The translations under genes and the position numbers were made by a program. This document shows, piece by piece, positions 5,920-12,936 of a stretch of 14,276 nt of DNA (positions are counted from its first letter, which is position 1; each line of letters starts with the position of its first letter). Under the pieces are notes generated by a model that saw nothing but the letters and a program-made list of their open reading frames with translations, ran no database searches and was not told the DNA's origin. Source of the DNA: an uncultured Flavobacteriia bacterium (GTDB lineage Bacteria > Bacteroidota > Bacteroidia > Flavobacteriales_D > Crocinitomicaceae); assembly GCA_903887095.1 (NCBI GenBank), contig CAISOQ010000295.1, positions 1 to 14,276 on the forward strand, written 5' to 3'.

Positions 5920-7932
5920 CTACCCCACGATTCTCCTTAACACCTCATTCGCATCGGCTGTTGGAAGCAAACATGTTCCGTCATAACAAACATAATGCAT
6001 CAGTTCGGCATTGTCTGCTTTGTCATGAGTGATTGGCAAGGTGGAATGCGCTCCCCCTGCGAATAATGCGTTCGGTAAATAATGCAGCTGTAATTGTAGT
6101 GCTGATATCGCAGCTTCCTTTCCGGTTACTACCACTTGGTAAGATTCGTTTACCATTTTCATTAATAAACTCGCCCAATTTGAATAACCTGAACCATATT
6201 GCTCCATGCCATCATAGATATTGGCAACTTGCTGCTTTGCCATTTCAACGAACCCTTTTTTATCGTAGTAATGACCCAAGTAAAATAAATTCTTAGCCAT
6301 GACTGAGTTACTTGCTGGAATCACATTGTCATTTAATTCCATTTTTCGGGCAATCAACTTAGTAGAATCGGCAGTAAAATAAAACATTTTGCTGTTCTTG
6401 TCCTGGAATAGATCCAAAGCAAGTTGATTGAATGAAGCCGCATATTCCATCCATTCTTCGTCAAAGGTTACTTGATACAATTGAATGAACCCATCAATGA
6501 CATGCGCATAATCCTCCAAAAACGCATCAATATTCGATACGCCTTCTTTGTAATTGCGCATCAATTTCCCTTCTTCGGTGCGCTGATGATTCAAGATCCA
6601 ACGGGCATTTTTCAAAGCTAAATGCAGGAATTCCTCTTCACCAAAGGCAGCATACGCCTGACACAGGCCTTTTAATGTCATGGCATTCCACGAAGTCAAA
6701 CTTTTATCGTCTGTTCCAGGTCTGACGCGATGCGTGCGTTCATCCAATAATTGTTGGTTTATTTCTGCAACTTTAGACTCAAATTCATCCAGCGTCCAAT
6801 TCATTTTCGCTGCAAAAGCCTTATCAGAATCCGTTCGCAAGGGAATATACTTTTCTTCCTCCCAATAACCGCGGGCATTCAAATTGTAGAAGTCTTTGAC
6901 CCAGACAAAATCTTCACCTAAAACAGCTTTCATTTCTTCGGGTGTCCAACAATAAAATTTGCCTTCTTCACCTTCGCTATCGGCATCCAAAGCCGAATAA
7001 AAAGCCCCTTCTTTGGTGAGCATTTCACGCTGCAACCATTCTACTGTTTGAAAAACAATACGTTTGTACAAAGGTTTTTGAAAATGTTTGTAAGCCAACG
7101 AATAAAGATTCAACAATTGTCCATTGTCATACAACATCTTTTCGAAGTGCGGCACTTTCCAAAGCATATCAACGGAATAACGCGTGAATCCGCCTCCCAC
7201 TTGATCATAAATCCCTCCCCTTGCCATTTTGTCAAGTGTCAACTCCACGTGTTTCAGCACTTTTTGATTTTCATAATGAACACCATATTCGAGCAGAAAT
7301 TCATAATTGGATGGCAAAGGAAACTTTGGTGCGCGTGAATCTCCGCCCTCCATGCTGTCAAAATTTCTTGACCAACGCAGCACTAATTCGTGCAACTTCT
7401 CCTCAGAAAATGCTTCTATCTTCTTTGGTTCGTCAATCAATTCACTGCGAATGATTCCCTCATGCAAATTCTCGGCATATTCAAGTGCTTTTTCACGGTC
7501 ATTTTTCCATGTATGTTCGAGTGATCGCAAAATATGCATCCATTGATCCTTTGGAAAATAAGTGCCTCCATAAATTGGTCGACCATCAGGTAAGGTAAAA
7601 CAGTTCAAGGGCCAACCTCCTCTTTGCGTCATCAATTGCACAGCGGTCATGTAAACTTGGTCCACATCCGGTCGTTCTTCTCGATCTACTTTGATACAAA
7701 TAAAATGCTTGTTCATCAATTCAGCCACATCGTCATCCTCGAAACATTCATGTTCCATCACATGGCACCAATGACAGGCAGAATACCCCACACTCACCAA
7801 CACGAGTTTGTTTTCACGCTTTGCTAAATCAAATACTTCCTCCGACCAAGGCATCCATTCAACAGGATTGTACGCATGCTGAAGTAAATAGGGAGACGTC
7901 TCTTTTATAAGTGCATTGGGCTTTCTTTCCAT
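5920..7932 (-). CDS. Thioredoxin-fold protein of the YyaL/SPATA20 (DUF255) family
   Basis: This is a 670-residue soluble protein of a widespread family: YyaL in Bacillus, spermatogenesis-associated protein 20 in animals. Signature segments appear in order: PNALIKETSPYLLQHA (5-20) and NPVEW (22-26), then the redox-like motif CHWCH (53-57) in a thioredoxin fold with KVDREERPDVD (81-91). RGGWPLN (104-110) and GGTYFP (122-127) follow. From about 190 to 600 the sequence is an alpha/alpha barrel like those of glycoside hydrolases and N-acylglucosamine 2-epimerase, with APKFP (201-205), GGIYDQVGGGFTRYS (239-253) and PHFEKMLYDN (261-270). Length and domain order are those of the full-length family. 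No signal peptide is seen, so it is probably cytoplasmic. The biochemical function of the family is not firmly established. The start at 7932 gives the conserved N-terminus directly. It is transcribed away from the VWA gene across 60 bases. Confidence 0.9.
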   Translation of the reverse strand: MERKPNALIKETSPYLLQHAYNPVEWMPWSEEVFDLAKRENKLVLVSVGYSACHWCHVMEHECFEDDDVAELMNKHFICIKVDREERPDVDQVYMTAVQLMTQRGGWPLNCFTLPDGRPIYGGTYFPKDQWMHILRSLEHTWKNDREKALEYAENLHEGIIRSELIDEPKKIEAFSEEKLHELVLRWSRNFDSMEGGDSRAPKFPLPSNYEFLLEYGVHYENQKVLKHVELTLDKMARGGIYDQVGGGFTRYSVDMLWKVPHFEKMLYDNGQLLNLYSLAYKHFQKPLYKRIVFQTVEWLQREMLTKEGAFYSALDADSEGEEGKFYCWTPEEMKAVLGEDFVWVKDFYNLNARGYWEEEKYIPLRTDSDKAFAAKMNWTLDEFESKVAEINQQLLDERTHRVRPGTDDKSLTSWNAMTLKGLCQAYAAFGEEEFLHLALKNARWILNHQRTEEGKLMRNYKEGVSNIDAFLEDYAHVIDGFIQLYQVTFDEEWMEYAASFNQLALDLFQDKNSKMFYFTADSTKLIARKMELNDNVIPASNSVMAKNLFYLGHYYDKKGFVEMAKQQVANIYDGMEQYGSGYSNWASLLMKMVNESYQVVVTGKEAAISALQLQLHYLPNALFAGGAHSTLPITHDKADNAELMHYVCYDGTCLLPTADANEVLRRIVG

Positions 7933-7936
7933 GAGT

Positions 7937-7944
7937 CAAAATTA
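7937..7944 (-). promoter_or_regulatory. -7-like box before the DUF255 gene
   Basis: On the minus strand TAATTTTG is an exact TAnnTTTG match ending 4 bases before the ATG (7932). No TTG is seen 17-23 bases further upstream. If used, the mRNA would be leaderless or nearly so. Confidence 0.4.
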
Positions 7945-7979
7945 CGGAATGTAACAGAACTCTGCTGATGCGTTTTTGG

Positions 7980-7987
7980 TATATTTA
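7980..7987 (+). promoter_or_regulatory. -7-like box before the VWA gene
   Basis: TATATTTA matches TAnnTTTG except at the last base and ends 5 bases before the ATG at 7993. With the minus-strand box at 7937-7944 it would make a compact divergent promoter region of 60 bases. Confidence 0.3.
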
Positions 7988-7992
7988 TCCCA

Positions 7993-9366
7993 ATGAAATC
8001 AATTCTTCTTCTATTCATCTCTTTGCCTATTTATCTGTCTGCTCAAATTACTTTCGACAAGGTGAAGCATGATTTTGGAAATCTCAACTCTTACGACGAT
8101 CGATTTGTGGATATAAAGGTCACAAACCTGGGATCGAAAAAAGGGTATGTACTACGCGTAAAAAAACCAATGGAAGTTGTCTATCTTGCCAAAGCGCCGG
8201 GCATGGAAAAAGACAGCTCAGTTTATCTTCGGTTTCAGGTTAATCCGAAGGAAAAAGGGAGATTTCAATACGACATTGAAGTGTATACCAGTGACAAAGA
8301 CTTACCCACAATCATTCAACTTAAAGGATCTTTGAATGATCTTCCAGCGGAAGGAAATCTATTCACTGCTTGTCCAGATTTTAATTCAAGGCCCGGCGGA
8401 AAGGCCTATAATTTTGACCTTACCGTAATAACGATTGACAAAGAAACACGAAAAGAAATACCTGACACAAAAGTTACGCTCCTGCAAAATGGACAACCTA
8501 TCTGGTTGGAGCAAACAGACAAGCAAGGTCGTGTAAAAAAGGAAGCAAGTTTGGGATTCAGTTATTTTTTTGCCACTCATCCATCATACAAGAGTGCCGA
8601 AATGGGTGCTTACATTAATTTTCAGCGTAATGAAATAGTCATCGAATTAGAGAAAAATCCAATTAGTGCCAGTACGTTGCAAACAACAGATCCAAAAAAT
8701 GACATTTCCGAAGTTTCGCCAGAAGAAGAATTAAAGCAAGAATTAATTGCAGATGCTTCAAGAAAGGATACAATTGATTTTAGTCAACAACAAAATTTTT
8801 CAGAACAAAACTATAAATCCATCAATGTCATCTTTGTATTAGATGTTTCTTCCTCCATGAATCAGGGAGATAAAATTGAATTAATGAAGTATACATTACT
8901 ACAACTGGTTGAACTGCTTCGGCCATGCGACAACATGGGAATTGTGACCTATTCTGACAATGCTCGTGTGTTGCTTCCACCTACAACAGGCACAGATAAA
9001 GCGAATATCCAAACAGAAGTGAGCAATTTAAAAGCCGCTGGCTTAACAGCAGGAGGAACGGGAATCAAACTGGGTTACAAGGAAGCAATGAAACACCTCA
9101 ATAATGAATCGCTGAACCTGGTTATCGTTGTGACAGACGGTGCGTTCAATAAAGACTCCGAAGATTATAAAAAACAGATTAAAAAATACAAGAAAAAAGG
9201 TGTGTCCATGAGTATTATTGGAATAAAACTGAAGGATTCAGACCGTCAAAAAATGTTGGAGGTGACGCAACTCAGTGGGGGCAATTTGATCCCTGTAGAT
9301 AAATTAGCAGATGCTGAAGCGAACCTTAAAAAGGAAATCAAAAGCAAGGCATTCAAATCGAATTAA
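7993..9366 (+). CDS. Secreted von Willebrand factor A (VWA) domain protein with N-terminal DUF1573-like region
   Basis: This 457-residue protein starts with a signal peptide (residues 1-18, core ILLLFISLPIYLSA, likely cut near SAQ). Residues ~19-115 look like an immunoglobulin-like DUF1573-type domain: it opens ITFDKVKHDFGNL, as that family does, and has a beta-rich pattern. A second beta-rich, carboxypeptidase-regulatory-like module follows at ~138-222. A charged low-complexity linker spans ~225-275. The VWA domain covers ~276-445 with an intact MIDAS metal site: DVSSS (284-288), Thr356 in GGTGIKLG and Asp382 in TDGAF. Such proteins bind partners through a divalent cation. No OmpA-type peptidoglycan-binding or sorting domain is visible. 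The ligand is unknown. It is divergent from the DUF255 gene and 86 bases before the response regulator gene. Confidence 0.85.
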   Translation: MKSILLLFISLPIYLSAQITFDKVKHDFGNLNSYDDRFVDIKVTNLGSKKGYVLRVKKPMEVVYLAKAPGMEKDSSVYLRFQVNPKEKGRFQYDIEVYTSDKDLPTIIQLKGSLNDLPAEGNLFTACPDFNSRPGGKAYNFDLTVITIDKETRKEIPDTKVTLLQNGQPIWLEQTDKQGRVKKEASLGFSYFFATHPSYKSAEMGAYINFQRNEIVIELEKNPISASTLQTTDPKNDISEVSPEEELKQELIADASRKDTIDFSQQQNFSEQNYKSINVIFVLDVSSSMNQGDKIELMKYTLLQLVELLRPCDNMGIVTYSDNARVLLPPTTGTDKANIQTEVSNLKAAGLTAGGTGIKLGYKEAMKHLNNESLNLVIVVTDGAFNKDSEDYKKQIKKYKKKGVSMSIIGIKLKDSDRQKMLEVTQLSGGNLIPVDKLADAEANLKKEIKSKAFKSN

Positions 9367-9391
9367 TATTTCATATTTAATTCACATAATT

Positions 9392-9425
9392 TTTGATTTT
9401 AGCTGACAAGTTTTATCTAAATTTA
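9392..9425 (+). promoter_or_regulatory. Bacteroidota-type promoter for the NarL-type regulator
   Basis: TTTG at 9392-9395 (-33 element) and TAAATTTA at 9418-9425 (-7 element, one mismatch to TAnnTTTG) are separated by 22 bases, within the normal range for this sigma factor. This predicts a transcription start near 9430 and a leader of about 20 bases before ATG 9453. It is the only place in the window where both elements are seen. Confidence 0.5.
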
Positions 9426-9452
9426 CACACTACTCGAAGATAAACCGACTCT

Positions 9453-10091
9453 ATGACCGAAGAAATCAAAGTACTTGTTGTTGACGATCACGAATTGATT
9501 CGTGATGCTTGGATTTCACTTTTAAATGATGCACCAGGCATCAGAGTGGTGGGGAAATCTGACAATGCGGATGAAGCATATGAGTTAGCATTGCAACACA
9601 AGCCAGACATCGTCTTAATGGACATCAATCTAAAAGGAAGTTCTGGATTTGATGCAGCACAGAAAATTTGCAATAGTTTGGCAAAAACCAGAGTGATAGG
9701 TTTGACGCTGCACGACGAAATCAATTTTGTGAAGCGCTTTCTTTCTGTAGGTGGGAAGGGATATTTGACCAAAAACATTGGGAAATCCGAATTAATTTCT
9801 GCGGTACATTCAGTTTTTAATGGCGAAACATACATTGCAAATGAGATCAAGGATCGTTATTTTGCTTCATTGTTGCATGTTGAGACAGAGAATGCACAGA
9901 AAGAATTGACCATGAAGGAAATTGAGATCGTTAAACATATTTCTGAAGGCCTGACTTCTAAGGAAATTGCAGAAAAGTTATTTCTTTCTCCACGAACAGT
10001 AGAAACACACCGTCACAATATTTTAAAGAAACTTGGATTTTCAAATGCTGCGCAATTGAGCAGCTGGGCAAAAGACAAAGGGTACCTTTAA
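9453..10091 (+). CDS. NarL/FixJ-family response regulator with LuxR-type DNA-binding domain
   Basis: This 212-residue regulator has an N-terminal receiver (~4-122). Its acidic pocket is Asp11/Asp12 (VVDDHE), the phosphoacceptor is Asp57 (VLMDIN), the switch residue is Thr85 (GLTLHD) and the conserved lysine is Lys107 (YLTK). A short linker leads to the LuxR/GerE helix-turn-helix at ~150-208. It reads ELTMKEIEIVKHISEG, then TSKEIAEKLFLSPRTVETHR, the usual recognition helix. All catalytic residues are present. Regulators of this class normally receive phosphate from HisKA_3 kinases, and such a kinase is encoded at 12937-14276. Its own promoter is predicted at 9392-9425. Its stop overlaps the stop of the convergent receiver gene by 4 bases. 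The target genes are not evident. Confidence 0.93.
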   Translation: MTEEIKVLVVDDHELIRDAWISLLNDAPGIRVVGKSDNADEAYELALQHKPDIVLMDINLKGSSGFDAAQKICNSLAKTRVIGLTLHDEINFVKRFLSVGGKGYLTKNIGKSELISAVHSVFNGETYIANEIKDRYFASLLHVETENAQKELTMKEIEIVKHISEGLTSKEIAEKLFLSPRTVETHRHNILKKLGFSNAAQLSSWAKDKGYL

Positions 10092-10501
10092 TTTTCTTCT
10101 GTTTTACTGAACAAGGGGCGCAGTATTTCTTTCATTTGATCTTCCCTCCACGGTTTTCCAATGAATGAAAAAAGTAATTTTTCATCTTCAAGTTCTGCAA
10201 CCGCAACATCATTTGCCTGGCCTGAAAGCAGAATACAATTTAACTCCGGATTTATCTTTTTCATTTTCCGAATAAGTTGAGCACCACTCATTCCGGGCAT
10301 TTGATAATCCGTCATTAAAAACAACGGTTCTAACCCGTAGGATTTAATCTCTTCTAGCTTTTCTTCTACTTGGGTGGGATCTGTAGTGCTTTCTACAATT
10401 GTATTGACTGGATTAACTAACTTTTTCATCTGGAAATCAATCAACTGAAGTATAACCGGATCGTCATCAACGCATAGCACAGCATACTTAAATTTATCCA
10501 T
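10088..10501 (-). CDS. Stand-alone receiver-domain protein (CheY-like response regulator)
   Basis: This 137-residue single receiver domain has no output domain. The acidic pocket is VDDD (11-14), the phosphoacceptor is Asp65 in MTDYQMPGMSG, the switch residue is Ser93 in LLSGQA and the conserved lysine is Lys116 in GKPW. The YQMPGMSG and KPW signatures place it with receivers found at the end of hybrid kinases or in phosphorelays. It is the third gene of the minus-strand signalling run, 46 bases after the PAS-GAF kinase, which is its most likely phosphodonor. A possible own promoter box lies at 10526-10533. Without a DNA-binding domain it would act by protein contact or as a relay. Confidence 0.9.
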   Translation of the reverse strand: MDKFKYAVLCVDDDPVILQLIDFQMKKLVNPVNTIVESTTDPTQVEEKLEEIKSYGLEPLFLMTDYQMPGMSGAQLIRKMKKINPELNCILLSGQANDVAVAELEDEKLLFSFIGKPWREDQMKEILRPLFSKTEEN

Positions 10502-10525
10502 CGTATAGAAAAATCAATTAATTAC

Positions 10526-10533
10526 CAAATATA
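10526..10533 (-). promoter_or_regulatory. Possible internal -7 box before the receiver gene
   Basis: On the minus strand TATATTTG matches TAnnTTTG exactly, 24 bases before the ATG (10501), in the 46-base gap after the kinase gene. No clear -33 element is seen. It could add transcription of the receiver independent of the two kinases. Confidence 0.35.
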
Positions 10534-10547
10534 AGAGAATTCAGAAA

Positions 10548-12914
10548 TTAATTGTTCTTTGGAAACAGAAATTCAAAAGTGGTCATCTCATCCGAAGAGG
10601 TAACTAAAACTTGACCATGATGTTCGTTAATAATACGTTTGACTATGCTTAATCCCAATCCTGTACCCTTTTGTTTCCCTTTCGTCGTATAGAATTTCTT
10701 AAACATATTGTCCAAGACCTCCTCGTCTATTTTCGGACCATTGTTTTGAAAAGAAATTGAATGGTATTCTGCCTTTTCAGTATATAAAATGTATATATTA
10801 CCTTCTCCCTCTAGCGCCTCAATGGAATTTTTTATAATATTTGACCAAAGCTGATAGAGTTTGTTCTCAAATCCAAGAATAACTATATCTGGAATATCAA
10901 AATGAACATCCACTTTGTTTTTCAGTTCATGAGCGAAAACAGTCAATATTGTTTGAATACTCGTTTTTAAATTGACTTCTTTTCGATCTTCATTTGAGCT
11001 ATTTTGAAGGTAATTTCTAAGATTACTTACAACCGAATTCGCTTTATCACCCGAAGCAATGATGGTATCCACTAAATTTCGAATCGTCTGAATATGATAA
11101 ATCAAATCCAAATACTGCAGCGGATTTTCTTCTGCACAAACGTGCGCAATCAATTCCTCTTCATCCACTGTAATTCGAGCCTTTACAAATGCACTAGCCA
11201 ATGAATTGGCATCAACTGATAGGGAAGGAAAATTCTTCGTAACGTGTTGTACTATGCTGGCTGATTCTTTCATTGCTTGAAGACCACCCATCACCATTTC
11301 TATATCCTTTGTCATTGCACGCTCGCAAGCAAAATGCATCTGCTCTACCGAACACTTTTCAATTACCGATTTAAAAAGATTTTCAAGCACGTATCGAATA
11401 CTTTCAACACCAACTTTTATAGATCCAAGCGGTGTATTCATGTCGTGTGCCACTCCTGCTGCAATTTCCCCAAGCAAGGCTAATTTCTCGTGCTCAGATA
11501 GCATATTGGTCAATTTGGAGTTCTCTCGGCGTTTTTCAAAAACTTCAATCTCTAGATTTTGATTGATTCGCTCAATTTCCTCTTTGGCTCGTGTAATTTC
11601 GTTAATTGATTTTATTCTTGATTGAACATTGACAAGTATTTCAGCAAACAACTTCAAAATGAGTACATCTTGGTCTTCAAACTGTTTTTTTTGAGCAACA
11701 GCATCAAAGCCAATAAATCCTGTGCATTTACCATTCGAAAGCATAGGAATGGCCAATACACTCTTTATTTCTTGGTCTTGCAACGATTTCTTCAATTGAC
11801 TTTCTGACAGCGCATCCACATCCGGAAAATTAATCAATTCGTGTTTGAAGTGAAATTCTGTCCACTGACTGATTTCCTCGAAGGTTAAGTTCTGTAAATT
11901 ATCAATTTGGGGGGTAATTCCACTTCTGCACCATTCATGTGTATTTGAACACGTTTCAAGTTTATGGTCATACTTAAAAACATACGACCTATCAACACCA
12001 AAAAATTCACCTAATTCTTTCAATGAAATATTCAATTCGCTTTCAAAAGCATCAAGTGGAATGTTTACGAAACGATTCGAAATACTCAACAACAATTCTT
12101 GAAAAGCTATTGTGTTTTTTAATTTTTCTTCAACTAACTTTTCTCTTGTAATATCTTGTCGAACTGATAAATAACTTTTTACTTCGCTTTTCTCATTCAG
12201 CACGGGGTAAATGAATGTTCGTACCCAATACAAACTGCCATCCTTTGCTTTGTTACAAATTTCTCCTGACCATGTTTTGTTGGCCTTGATTGTACGCCAA
12301 AAGTCAACCCAAAAATCACTCGTATGGTATCCTGAATTAATAAGTGAATGATTTTTACCAATTAATTCCTGCTGATTGTATTGTGAAAGGTTACAAAACT
12401 TTTCGTTTACGTAGGTAATTGTTCCATTCAAATCAGTTTCCGAAACCAAAGAGCTTGTATCAATTGCTGAATTCAGCACCTCCAGAAAACGATTCGTTTC
12501 TGACAATTTAGTTTCAATTTGCTTGCGTATCGAAATGTCCTTTGTAGTTGCAATAGTATAAGGCTCACCATCTAGTTCCTTATAAACAACTGTTACTTCA
12601 ACCGGAATACTTTTTTTTGTTTCAATATTTGTATGTTGGCCTTCAATAACTCTGGTACCAGCATTTTTTAAATAAACCAACTCTTCTGCCCATTGTTCAG
12701 GGGATGTGAAATAGCTCTCTATATCAAAAACCGTATAATTTCGATACGTGTCACCTTCAAATCCCAAGCGCTGTCTCGCAATTCTATTCATATACACAAG
12801 ACGTCCAGCCTTGTCGCAGACCTGAATGGCTTCCGAATTATTTTCTAGAATTAACTCCAAGAGTTGAAAATGATTTTTAGCCTCTAATATAGGACCGTTT
12901 TCAGCGTGGTTCAT
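10548..12914 (-). CDS. Cytoplasmic PAS-PAS-GAF sensor histidine kinase with an inserted segment in the dimerisation domain
   Basis: This is a 788-residue kinase without membrane segments. The first PAS domain spans ~17-133. The second, at ~145-262, is of the Aer-like type (GTITYVNEKFCNLSQYN, then LINSGYHTSDFW and KDGSLYW). A GAF domain follows at ~270-430 (VLAIPMLSNGKCTGFIGFD at 386-404), then a coiled coil at ~432-478. The H-box is LGEIAAGVAHDMNTPLGSIK, with phospho-His490. The second helix of the dimerisation domain (ANSVVSNLRNYLQ) only begins near residue 625, so about 90-100 mainly helical residues are inserted. The ATPase domain has the N-box NIIKNSIEALEG (Asn696). Its G1 box reads NNGPKI instead of DxGxG, and the G2 box is GTGLGLSIVK. 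Its start is 22 bases after the upstream kinase stop, with a purine-rich AAAGGA in the gap. The partner is probably the downstream receiver. Confidence 0.9.
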   Translation of the reverse strand: MNHAENGPILEAKNHFQLLELILENNSEAIQVCDKAGRLVYMNRIARQRLGFEGDTYRNYTVFDIESYFTSPEQWAEELVYLKNAGTRVIEGQHTNIETKKSIPVEVTVVYKELDGEPYTIATTKDISIRKQIETKLSETNRFLEVLNSAIDTSSLVSETDLNGTITYVNEKFCNLSQYNQQELIGKNHSLINSGYHTSDFWVDFWRTIKANKTWSGEICNKAKDGSLYWVRTFIYPVLNEKSEVKSYLSVRQDITREKLVEEKLKNTIAFQELLLSISNRFVNIPLDAFESELNISLKELGEFFGVDRSYVFKYDHKLETCSNTHEWCRSGITPQIDNLQNLTFEEISQWTEFHFKHELINFPDVDALSESQLKKSLQDQEIKSVLAIPMLSNGKCTGFIGFDAVAQKKQFEDQDVLILKLFAEILVNVQSRIKSINEITRAKEEIERINQNLEIEVFEKRRENSKLTNMLSEHEKLALLGEIAAGVAHDMNTPLGSIKVGVESIRYVLENLFKSVIEKCSVEQMHFACERAMTKDIEMVMGGLQAMKESASIVQHVTKNFPSLSVDANSLASAFVKARITVDEEELIAHVCAEENPLQYLDLIYHIQTIRNLVDTIIASGDKANSVVSNLRNYLQNSSNEDRKEVNLKTSIQTILTVFAHELKNKVDVHFDIPDIVILGFENKLYQLWSNIIKNSIEALEGEGNIYILYTEKAEYHSISFQNNGPKIDEEVLDNMFKKFYTTKGKQKGTGLGLSIVKRIINEHHGQVLVTSSDEMTTFEFLFPKNN

Positions 12915-12936
12915 TCTTTCTTTTTCCTTTTAATAA

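Noticed and set aside
7048..7546. Overlapping + strand open frames inside the DUF255 gene
   Set aside because: All are antisense to a well conserved 670-residue protein and resemble no known family.
9362..9383. AT-rich imperfect inverted repeat after the VWA gene (AATTAATAT / ATATTTAATT)
   Set aside because: Only A/T pairs and a one-base offset; expected by chance in such AT-rich DNA and no use as a terminator can be argued.
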